DNA of 64,000 bases from Dermatemys mawii (taxonomy: Eukaryota > Chordata > Testudines > Dermatemydidae), in contig ML677366.1 in the NCBI GenBank assembly GCA_007922305.1, positions 13,358,910 to 13,422,909 on the forward strand, given 5' to 3'. The notes under the pieces are model-generated. The model was not told the origin of the DNA, did not search any database, and worked only from the letters and a program-made list of their open reading frames with translations. Positions 13,224 through 25,200 of this stretch are shown here, piece after piece. A program made the translations under genes and the position numbers. Position 1 is the stretch's first letter. Every line of letters begins with the position of its first letter.

Positions 13224-16200
13224 CTGCGGAGGGAGGGGAGGAGCCATTAGAACGGGGGGCAGGTCCTGCCAGGGGAGAAGGGGCAATGCAGGGTTGCAGG
13301 CGCTGTGGGAGAGGGCACACTGCAGGATCACAGCCCTATGGGGAGCTGTCCAAGTACCTGCGGAGCAGTGACCTGCTTCCCTGGCACCCCCAGCAAGGAT
13401 GGTCAGTATGAGACTCCCGTCACATCTACCCCATTAAACCCCAGGTACAGCTGCTCTTGTCCCCTGGCCTTCCTTGCTGATGACCTAAGTACTGTGGTAT
13501 CACCAGCAGCTCTCTGGTTAGTGACACACTCCTCTGACCCTTTGTCATCACTGCTGCCATGTGCCGTCTGGGGGCCTCCTCATTCCAGCCCCTTGGAATG
13601 CTGGGATTTGTAGTTTCCCCCGGTGCTACCGAAGTCCCTTCCCTGCACACACCTTGCTGCTGTTTGTCTTGCTGTCCTTGTAAACGGTCCAGGACGTCCC
13701 ATCATCACTGTAAGCCACTTTGTAGGCCGCCACATACTGAATGTGCCCAAAATCCCGAGCCCCTTGGGTAATGACACCGGTCACCTTCTTCTGAGTCAGC
13801 AGGTCAACCTGCCAGAGACATGAGGCTTTTTTAAAGGACGGCCGCTCGTTCTGTCCCCAAAGCGAGTCAGGGCCCAAGCAAGCTGAGAGAGCCAGGAGCT
13901 GTGCAAGCCTCGTCCATGCAGCTCTGCTGACGGTCCTCAAGCCTGGCAGCAGCCCCTCTGCTACTCCAGCCCTGGGCTCCGCATGGACGCACTCCAGCTC
14001 TGTGCACCTTTGCTAAGTGAAGATCCACCACTGCCTAGGACAGCCCACCGGTCGCATCACAAAGCCGACCTGGCAGACTGGAAACATGGGCAGATTCTGC
14101 CCCCACTGCAGTCCAGTGCATTGAGGGGGTGGAAAAGTCCCTGGAGGAATTCCCCATGCAGGGATGGCATACAGCCAACACAGGCAACTCTACACTGCTG
14201 CCTGCTATATGGGGGTGTGCCAGGGGCATGGCCAGAGGCAGGAGTGGGCAGCTCGGGGTTAGGGAGGGAGTGGCTAGGGCTCTTTGTGCTCCCGGGGTGT
14301 AGAGCAGTCACGCAACCATGCAATGTGCACCAGGCCCCAGAGCAGCACCAAATTAGGCAGGCAAAGCTTCCTTTGCCTTCCCCCAGCCAGGGCTCTGTCG
14401 CTGGTGCTGAGCCTCCTCACAGGTGGGAAGGGAACAAGGAGGGAGGGAACAAGGCTGGCGTGGAGACAGGCAGGAGCAGCAGAGTATGAGCCAAAAGATC
14501 TCATAGGGCCAGAGACACCCCAGCAAAGGGAGGGGCCAGTAAAGGGACTGTCTGGGATGCTATCGCATTACAAGGAAGATCAGATAAAGACAAATGCTGG
14601 GGAAAGGTTTGTTCTGGAAGGCCCTGCCTGGGTCCCCAGGGCAGGACTGACTGCTTAGCTCCCTAGAGAAGACTCTCCGGCTTGGCGGAATGGCACCTCG
14701 CTTTCCCTGTCCAATTTGCATCAACAGAGGCTTCTGAAATCACCTGAGAAAGGAGCTAGGGCCTGGGGTAATGATGGGAAACTTGACAAGATTTCTGCAC
14801 CGCAGGAGTCTGTGGGCCCCTCCTGTAACCCACCCCTGGGCCAGCAATCAAACTGTAGGCAGTCTGGAGCAGGGGTCCACAACCTATGGCACGCATGCCA
14901 GCCGATTTTTAATGGCACGCTGCTGGTACTGGCTGTCGGCCTCACTCAGCCCCCTGCTGGCCTGGGTGAGCAGAACCCCAGGCTGGCAGCGGGCTGAGCG
15001 GGGCTGGCGGCTGGGATCCCAGCTGGCAGGAGCCTGTGGACGAAACCCCAAATTGGCAGCGGGCTGAGCCGCTCAGCCCGCTGCCAGCCCCACTCAGCCC
15101 ACTGCCAACTGAGTGAATGGAACCCCAGGCCAGCAGCAGGCTGAGCAGGACCCATGGCGGGCAACCTGGCGGGCAAGGGGCTGGCAGCCGGAACCCCGAA
15201 CCGGCAGTGGACTGAGCGTGGCTGGTAGCCAGAACCCAAGACAAGGATCCCAGACAAGGATCCCACTAAATAAGACCTGCATTTTATTTTAAATGAAGCT
15301 TCTTAAATATTTTAAAAACCTTATTTACTTTAAATACAACAATAGACTTAAAGAGAGAGGCCTTCTAAAAACGTTAAAATGTATTACTGGCACGCAAAAC
15401 CTTCAGTTAGAGTGAACTTGGCACACCGCTTCTGGAAGTGCCGACCCCTGCTTTGGAGTAACCACACTGACTTCAGGAGGGAGAGAGAGAGAGAGCTTCC
15501 CCAGCGGTTCACTCTGCTGGCTGGAAAAACAGCACAGAGCAGGAAACGGAGACCAAGTGGCAGCTAATTGTGAGCTAGAGGGTCAGGCATGTGGCAGAGG
15601 AGCTGAGCCAAGCTGCATGGGCTGATCCATGCAGAATGGGGATGCTGATCTTGAGGGACGAAGGGTGCCATGGAGGGATGTCACAGAAGATAAGAGGTGG
15701 GGCTGGCAAGGGTTTCTGCCATCCGCTCCAGGCAACTTCCAGTCACTCATACAAATGGTTATATCTAGGGGTGCAGCAGGGACCCCTAGAAAATAGGGAT
15801 GGAAAGAAAAAGGGTGAGAATAGGAGGAGGGAAAGTTGAGGGAAGGGGAGTTCAAAGAGTCTATGAATCCCTGGCTGAGATTCCTTTGTCATCCCAGATG
15901 CATAGAGCACAGCAAACATATGGCTTTTCTGAAACAATAAGGCTCCAGCCAATGCCTGTATTTTACTCAGTATCCAAGCTCCCTCCCTGGGACCTGGTAA
16001 CCCCAAAAGCATCCTGCATCCAGCCCTTCACAATAGGAAAATGTGGCCACTCAGACAGCTGTAATGGACTATTAGCCCCATTTTACAGATGAAGAAACTG
16101 AGACCGAGAACTCAGGTGCCTTGCCCAAGGCCACAGAGTGAATCAGAATGAGTTTTGCTATTGGCGCTCATATACTCCTGGCCCAAGGCCCTATGCTCAC

Positions 16201-19200
16201 ACCACCAGACTTCCCTACCTCCCTGCTAGGAGAGTCACTGTGGGGTGATGGTGACACACCTGCAGCCACTCAGACTGGTCGTTGTTGAGTGCAGTCCAGG
16301 CATTGGTCTTGCCCGTCTTGTCCAGGCGGGCGTAATGTGGGTGCCAAGTGAAGCCATCGATGCCCCATGTCTTGTAAACGCTGGAGGCTGTGAATTGCTG
16401 GTCAGAGATTAGGCGGGATTTTATGCCCAGCGGCTCCGAACAACCTGCCGTGTTGAAATACACTGTAACACAATGGTTTATAGACACAGTGAAAGGGAGG
16501 AGTCCAGCAGCATCCCAAACAAACACAGAGCAAGATCCAGGAATCCCAAACAGACACTGAGCAGGGTCCCAGGAATCCCAGATCAATACACAGCAGGGAC
16601 ACCAAAGATGCAGAGAGCAGAGCCCACAACTGTAGAGACATAGAAAGCACCAAGACACGAGCGCAGAGCAGGAACCCCAAACATACACAGAGCTAGGACC
16701 ACAAAACTCCCTGTCCCTCTCGAAAAGACACCAGAGGTCATTGGATTGGGCGGCTACATTTTTCCAGTTCTGCATTTTGTCCTCTGCCTAATTTCCCCTG
16801 AGAGGACCATTCACTGCATGGCAGCGCCCTCTGCTGCAGGAGGGCTGTAGGGACAACATTGTGGATACTGCCCCTCCAGAAACGTGGTTGCACCCTGAGC
16901 CCCCATGCCCAGTCCTTTCGGAGGGCCACTCCTCTCTAAGCACCGCGCACAGCTCCCAGGCTATAGGAGCAGCGTCCACTCCAGGGGCAGGGTCCTTTTT
17001 CCTTCTGGGCCCAGCAGAAATCCTCAGACTAGAAAAGCCTCTTGAAAACCACTGCCATAGGGAAACAAACCCCGGCTGGTGTGGGGAGGCTGCCTGCGGT
17101 CTTGCGAGCCCCCCAAGTGGGGAGCAGCGCCTAGCTGGATTGTTCCACCGGCTGGTTCACACTGTAACCTTGCAGCCAGGAAGAGGTGACCAGCCCTGCA
17201 ATTCTCATTGTTACCAGTGGGTGTCACTGTGGTCACTGATGCAAACAAAGAGAAGATTGGTGCGTGGGGAGGAAGGGATGGAAAACCAAAGCACACAGAC
17301 ACTGCTGGAATTAGACCTGAGCTCCCAGTGTCAAAGAAGCTGGGGCCCAGGCCTGCCAGACGGCGAGTGGACCCAGGACCACGCCCAGCCCCCACTACAA
17401 GCATTGCCCACAGTCCCTGAAAGGCTCCAGGTGAACTCCAGATCCTGTGTCCATATAGGCTAATTGCTTCCCCTTGGTGTTCCCATGGTCTGGACCTCCA
17501 TTGCGGTATTCCTGCAGGGCTCACTCTCTCCCAGGTTCTCACCCCTCCCTGTGAGGGACAGGGCCCTGGCAGAGTCCAGGCACTATTGGGGTCATGGCAG
17601 GGCTCCAAGGGCACAAAACATAAGAAACTTAGAAGATTCATAGTGGTAGAGATGGAGGCCTGTATCCCCCAGAGCCATGAGCCACGGCAGGACAAGCTTA
17701 ACTTCCCCTCCGCCCTGCTCTTGGGCCTCAGCCCTGAGCCTTCGCCCGTAAGTGGAGGCTGGTGTCCACGCCCCATTTGACCCTTGGCCTCTGCTGAAGG
17801 TTCCTGCTGTGACACGAACGCACCAATCCCACTAGCAATACACCAGGGCCACCGAACTGCCAGGCAGCAGAGGCTCATTCCCAGCCTCCCCCACAGCACT
17901 GACTGGATGAACACAACATACATTTCAATGAGGATGGCCATCCTGGAGCAATCCAGAGATGCGGAACTGGGCCCATTACACCAAGCACTGCCCAGCACGT
18001 GTGTCATGTTAGGAATGCTGAGCTAACGAGAGAGAAATCTGATTGGCTGGGCCTACTGCTTAGTTACATTTTCTAGGGGACTTTGATCCTAAAGAATTTT
18101 GCATACTCTACAGAAGTTGTTACAGCCGGCAGGGAAATGATCTCAGCAGCTGTTCAACAGCCGCACAGCAGCACTACTCAGGAGTTTGGGACGGAGTGTG
18201 GAAAGATCCTAATTGAGACTGCCTGGGAAGGATTTAGGGAGTGGAACGTCATTATCTAGGATGTGATTTGGCTGAGACCCTGGAGCTAACACCCCTATTC
18301 TCATGAAGAGAGCCAGCAGATCTTTCACGGCTAGGCGTGGTCAAATCTCATCAGAAAGGCAACATCTCCAGCAGCACAAAATCCCATAGCACTGCACTGG
18401 GATCAGTAATGACTCCAAGATGACACCACCACTCCCTGCAGCACAGTGCCTTCTAGTGCCACATTGGGACACTAAGGTTAGCACTGACAGAGGGGAAGAA
18501 CACCCACTACTGAGTCTCAACAGCCAGTTCCTACATCTGGGGTGTCTTTGGACGTCACCCATCCAAGCATTATGAGATCACAGCCTGTGCTGTGGACATG
18601 CCCATCCATCCGCCTCAGAGATCCAAGAGACAGGAGCATGAGTGACCCAGAGCAGTAGGCCTATCCTTGTCCCAGAGTAGACATTTACCATTCAATTCGC
18701 AGCCAACCAGCTCAAAGCGCAGGGTGCAGGCCCTGTGACACATCACAGGGTAGATGCGGATGTACTGGGCTGTGATCGGAGGATTGAACGTGTTGGACTG
18801 CATGCCGTCATTATTCGTGTTCCCCAGGAAAACCTGCAAAGGCACAGGCCAAGATGAGTGTGTTTAGTGGTCAGGAATGGGGGCCAATATCAAGTCCTCC
18901 TCCCTTCTCTACCCCATACCCTTGTCCATCATATCCCTGACCCAGCGGTCCGATTTTTATCTTGTAGACTCAAAAACAAGAGCCATGAGACAGAACAACT
19001 CATCACCAACACTGAAGAATGCCTTGGACGCAGTATTGTCACACCTCAAAAAATCAAGAGATCGGCTTAAAAATCATGAGATTGTTTAAAAAGAGGAAAG
19101 GTTGGATTCCTTTTTTCCACTTGTCTTGTGTGTGTGTGTGTGTAGGGGGTGTTGTTTGTTTGTTTTACCCTGTACACTGGGGTCACATTTACAGGCTTTT

Positions 19201-22200
19201 CTGTGCAACCATGAAGGTTGTAATTTATTTTTTTTTGGATGAAGGCTGAGATTCTATATAGTCACAGGATCACATCAGCTGGGGTTTTAAGAAATACACC
19301 AATTACCACAAGATGTGTGATAAACTCCTGAGAGTTGAGAATCAGAGGGGTAGCCATATTAGTCCAGATCTGTGCTGTGGCACCTTATAGACTAACAGAC
19401 GTATTGGAGCATAAGCTTTTGTAAGCGAATACCCACTTCGTCAGATGCATCTCCAATACATCTGTTAGCCTATAAGGCGCCACAGGACTCTTTGTTGCTC
19501 CTGAGAGTTGGTAACACTGCTATCAATTAGAAAGTCAGCTTATACATCAGGTGACTTATAGGGAAGTAGATACAGTACATATGTGCTACTAGTTCTGTAA
19601 ATCTATACATATACAGTATTGTGCACTGTAGTATATAGTAGAGACGCTTGATTTATTTGTTACCCTTTCAACCCCTCTAGCAAATTGTTCAAAGACCAAT
19701 CCTGTTTCCCACAAATGTATCTGCTGTCAAGACTAGGTCTGATGGGGCTGAACAAATCATCGATACCTTTAGGGAGTTTATGTACTCTTCACTTTGCCTG
19801 GTCACTGTTTGCTCTTCTTGTTGTGTGGCCGGTCACCCAAGAAACGTGGCATTGGGCCTGCTCCCAGATCGGTTGACAAACATTTTAAACAGGAGACGTA
19901 CTACCCAGAGGCTGCCCAGAAGCTCATGAATCAGAGCAAACTTGGGGTGTTAGTGAAAAATCAGGGATTCTCCAAATGGTGATGCGTTGCTGTGCTCTGA
20001 GTAGGCAGGTGTAGTGTGTGTGTATAATCATTTATATGATTATGACACTGCTGGTATTTATTGTTCTCAATACCTTTCTGAGAACCCCCCGATCCTGCAA
20101 TGACACATAATCTCCTCTGATTAGATGTGGCCCCGCCCATGAAATGACACAAGGCCCCATAATTTCAGTGGTAACACGCCCATGTTCCAACACCCCCAGT
20201 GCACCGATCTCCTCTCCCCACGCTGACACAGCTCCTTCCCAGCCTTGTTTCCCTCCCACGTGTGGAGGCAGCAGGCCCATTACTGCAGTACCCACCTTAT
20301 CTTGATCCCGGTTCTCATCCCTGCAGAACACAAACACGCGCCCATCCAGGCTGTGCGCCAATTTGAAGGAGCGGACGTACTCTGCCCAGCCCGCACGGCT
20401 GGCACCCTGCGTGATGATCCCTGTCAGCCGCATCTTCCTCAGCAGGTTCACCTGTGGCATGACATAGAGTTACTGGGATGGGGCAGGGAACATGCTACAG
20501 AACCTAACCCAGAGTATGGTCCACGCTACGCCCCTGCCCTCCCAGGTCTCCCATGGAGTATTAGTCTATGTGACCTGCTGCCCAGCTGGACTCCTGGGAC
20601 CACTGTTCCCTCTAAGCTGTGCACATGTGCGCGCACACAGATCCTAAACCCTGCGCACACAATGAAACACCATGCGCACAAAAATTTGCACAGAAGACAT
20701 TTTTTGAGCGCACGGCCTGTCAAAAATTCAAGGGAACATTGCCTGGGAACCAACTCAGCCTCAGCACTCTGGGAAGGGGCTGTCCTGTGGTGGGTGCTCT
20801 GTCTATCTGCAGACAGCCGCATTGTTCCCGTGCCAGAACTCCCCATCCCCACAGCCTCACACCGCGACCCCAGTCCCCTGATCAAGGAGGGAAGGATGCC
20901 CATCTGTACCACCAGGGAGCATTGCTGCAGAGCAACTCAAGGTGTTCCCTGATTGCCTCCTCCCAGGGGACTGAGCATCCTGTATCAAGGAGTGCCAGCT
21001 GCCCGCAACGGGATGCTGCCCTGGGACACCCCCTTCTTATAGTCATGTTAACATTAGGAGGCTTCCCCTCTGACACCGCTCCTTCTCTGAGGTGGAGATT
21101 TCAGCAGGGAATACAACAGTGGGTTCATGTTCCCATTGGCATACAGAATTCAGAGCAGTCCCCCAGCTCCCGCCCTGGAGCACGGGGAAGTGCTAGTAGG
21201 AACTGCCACATNNNNNNNNNNCCACCCCTTGTCCTGATTTTTCACACTTGCTGTCTGGTCACCCTAGCCACATGAGAACAAACCAGTGTTCCAACAAGCC
21301 CAGCATCCTGTCTCCAGCACTGGCCAGCGCTTGGTGCTTCAGAGGAAGCCTGTTCTGCAATGAGCTCATGACCCACCCAAGGGAAAGTCTGTGTGTTCCT
21401 GCCAGCTGGTACCTGAATCCAGGGGCTCTTGTCATAGTTGCTGGAGGTCCAGGCATTGACAATTCCATGGTTGTTGAGTCGGGCCAGCTCGGGACCCCAG
21501 CGCTGCAGGCCTAGGAACCCATAGTACACAGAGGAGGCCGAGAGCTGGGTGTCTGCAATGGCCCTTCCCTCCATGCCCAGCAAAACAGCACAGCCTGGAG
21601 CAGGGGAAGGGGAAACGGGGAAAGAAAAGGGAGGGAGATTGGGAATGAAAAGGAAGAGGGGCAGGTCATCGGTAAAGGAAGAGGAGAAGTAAGAAAGAGA
21701 AGGTGACACTCTGACCATCCCATTCCTGGTTCTCTAGAGACACTCTTGTCTCACGGGCATGAAATGGAAACTAGACCAAAGCAGGGACCTTCATTGCTCA
21801 CTTGGGGCATTGGTTTGGTGTCACATTAAAATGAGAAGGTGGCTGGTTCTTCCTTCTCCCCAGTCATATCTGGCTTCACCCAAACCCCTCCCCAGAGCTA
21901 TGCCCTCAACACTTCCTGAACTGAGATTGTTCAGGACCCAGTTGATCAGCAACTATCTTGAATGCTCTCAGAGAAGATGATGTCCAGGTATGTGCAGAGC
22001 TCTCCATGCAGCTTTTCACCACCGTCACAGGCCTGGACAGCCTGAAGAGGGAACGCTCCTTGTAGGAACCTCTCTTCTTCACTATCCAGCCACCACAGCA
22101 ACGAGATGGAAGGAGATCCAAAAAGGGAAAGCCCCCTCTGTGACGTGTTATGATCCAGTCTCTGGGACTATCTCAGAGTCATGAGATGTAAGAAGAGGAG

Positions 22201-25200
22201 GAGAACCTCCATAGGGGACTCAGCGCTCCCTCGGGGTTGCCTCCTCCAGCTCTAATTTCATTAGCACTGGGCTCTCCAGTGTCATGGGGCTAATGCACAA
22301 CAATAGAGCTGGCTTCAAAAACCATCGGCCACCATTTTTCCTAATGCCAATTAACAAGGTCTCCTTTGTGCTTGCTGGTACAGCTGAGAGCAGAGAGGGG
22401 GCAACAGGAAGTGGGGGAGGGGCAGCGCTGTAGCCGCCTGTCACGGTCAGGGACTTACGGACATGGCACGTCTTCCCCAAGAACAGAGAGGGGCATTTGC
22501 AGGCGTAATCGCCGTCCAGGTCTAGGCAGGTGCCTCCATTTTTGCATGGCTGTGAGGAGCACTCGTTCAAGTCTAGGGGAGACAGGAGTGAAGAAGATGA
22601 GAGAGAGCCACTGCCCGCACCCACCAGGGAGGCCCGTCACTCACACAGAGAGTTATCAGCAGTCAGCTGCTTTGGCAAGGTAAATGAGCCCTTTAATCCA
22701 AACTGCATTCATACCGGCCCTCGCGTGACTGCCGGGCTTCTTGCAGCGGTGGAGGTTCCAGCTGAGATGCCCACTGTGGGAGGGATCCTCTGCTACCAGA
22801 GTGGACTGGGCTTAGGGGCACTGGCTCTTCTATGCATCTGTGTGAAGCTCTGGGGAGGGTCCCACCCTATACTGCCAATGATGCACAAATTCCCCTCTGG
22901 AGCAAGCAGAGCCCCAGGTATGCTGAGAGCAGAACTGCCATTGACCAGGCTATGGTAAAGATGCAGAGACCAGACACACCCATTGCACTGCCTTCTCCCT
23001 CAGTATCTTTATCATTTCTATAGTGTTCTCAGTGCAGAACCCTGCATCCCACCTGGCTCTAGTCTGACATTGGACTCACCACCAGGCCCTGCATCCTACC
23101 AAGAGTTGGCAATCGCATCTTACCTAGTACCTCCATCTCTTCTGGCGCCTCCTCACATCCCACCCAACACCAGTCTCTGCATCTCACCTGGTTCTGGCCT
23201 ACTTATCCCAAGTGGGACCAGCTCCCACATCCCACCTCATGCTGGTCCCAAGGTCTCCCCTCCCACTCCAGTTCCTAGATTTCGAGGGGCAGCAGCTCCA
23301 GGACCAGCAATCCAGAGCAGATCGGACAGCTGGGCTGCTGCAGAACGGATGGAATCACATAACCTCTGCCAGCGGGCACCAGAGCAAGCAAGTCAGTTCA
23401 GAGGCATGTGAAGGGAGAGTCATCCTGTGAGGCTGCCCAGTGCATTCCCAGCAGCTCAGGGTGAGAAACATCCAATGCCTTGGTGGAAACAAACTGAGTG
23501 GGGTATTTTGCTGGATTAGTCACTTACACTTGTGTAAGTGACTAATCCAACAATATCTGGAAGGTAACTGGCGTACAGACACAGACACAAACACAATCCA
23601 CCCCATGGACACCTGGTCTCCGTGCACCCCTCCCACCTTGGCAGCTCCTCCTGCAGGGAGGTCTTTTGTCATGTCCCCATCTCCCCCAGAGACAGGGCTC
23701 GGTGCCACCCTCGCAGAAGCAGCCCATACTCACTCTTTTGGCAGTGGATGCCTGCATACCCCGCAGGGCACTTGCAGACATATTCCACAAAGACATCGCC
23801 CCGGTTGGGCACCAGCTGGCACTCGCCATTGTTGTGGCAGGGATTAGGGTGGCAGGGGCCTGGAGAAGGAAACAGAGGAAGCAAACAGTTGTCAAATAGA
23901 AACAGGGAAAGGAAGAATCCGCACGGTTCCAGGAGTGCAGGGCTCTGATACAAGCATGTCCGTTACTGTGACTTGGTGACCCTCTAGGCCAAGAGCCTAA
24001 TGGAAAGAAATTGGCTCAAGTGTAATTGCACTTCTCTCAAGTACAATTGTACTCCATTTTCCTTATTTTGCCTTGTACTCCATTTCGCTAGCCTTGGATT
24101 AGTAAGAAGAAGCGGCAGCCTTGAATTAGTAAATTGTTCTGAACTTATTCTTTGCTAATTGCGTTAACATTTGTTCTTCGAAGGAGAGAAGTTTTATGGC
24201 TGTAATTGCCTTATTCACGGTTTGGTGTGTGTGAAGAATGTTTGGTGATTAACTGAGACAGAACAGCTGGGCTGGATGGTCAAGAAGGGAGTAGAGAAGT
24301 CAAGAGGCACCAACTTTATTATCAATCACCCGGCTGGCAGATTGAAACCCCAAGGACAAGATAAGGAGTTGAGCCAAAGGGACAGATAAGAAACAGCTGC
24401 GGATCCTCCCAGGAACAACTCAGAATAATGCTATAGAGAGCAACCTTGAATACCTCATGACTGACAGCTCCAGTGTGACACTTGAAGGTCCTTGTATGGG
24501 AACTTATCACTAGAAAAGGTGTATTGCCATGGGATTTTGGGTGTTCAACAGAGCCCAGCTCCCCCTCCTTCGTGTGCAGTATCAGCTGGCCACTGGAACT
24601 GACCTAGCAACACTGAGGACTGGTAATTATAAGATCCAGCTGCAGAGGGGACAGGGGGGCGGAATGGGGAGTGTGTGTGAATGTCTGGAAGCATACGCTG
24701 ATTTCAAGGCTTTAAATTGTACACTCAGTAAACACGACATATTGCCTTAGCCCCTTTTAAAAGATTTCGCATGCTTCTTATAAGCATAACAACCCCAAGT
24801 CACGCATGGATCTGACCTAACTGCATTTGGCTCTGGGTTAGTGCTCCTGAGGTGTGTGTAATCTGGTACAAGCCTGCACCAGTTGTCATCAGTGTTTGAA
24901 ACTGGTACCTTCAGCTCCATACCACAGACCTCTACCACTCTGTCGCCAGGTAGCAGTAGTAGGATGTTATCCTGCAGTAGACCAATCACTAGAGAAAGGT
25001 ATGACACAACAGTCTGTTCGTATTCCCCCGTGAGAAGAAGCGCATCCTAAGAGTCTAAGATCTACCTGTGTTCGTGTCCTTGTTCTAGGCACCAGTTTTG
25101 TAACACCACCCTGCACAGACCATCTGCAGGGTCATGACATGGGAACTGTGCTGTGTGCTAGTGCCCCCAAGACACACGTCGATCTGTGTTATTGTTGATG

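Noticed and set aside
17024..18007. 327-codon minus-strand ORF inside MFGE8 intron 7
   Set aside because: The longest ORF in the window, but it has no recognisable domain, overlaps other-frame ORFs and lies inside an intron. No splice structure supports it.
24010..24760. Possible LTR in MFGE8 intron 2
   Set aside because: The base composition and TGTACTCCATTTTCC-like strings suggest an LTR, but I found no matching TG/CA ends with a target duplication and no clear poly(A) signal.
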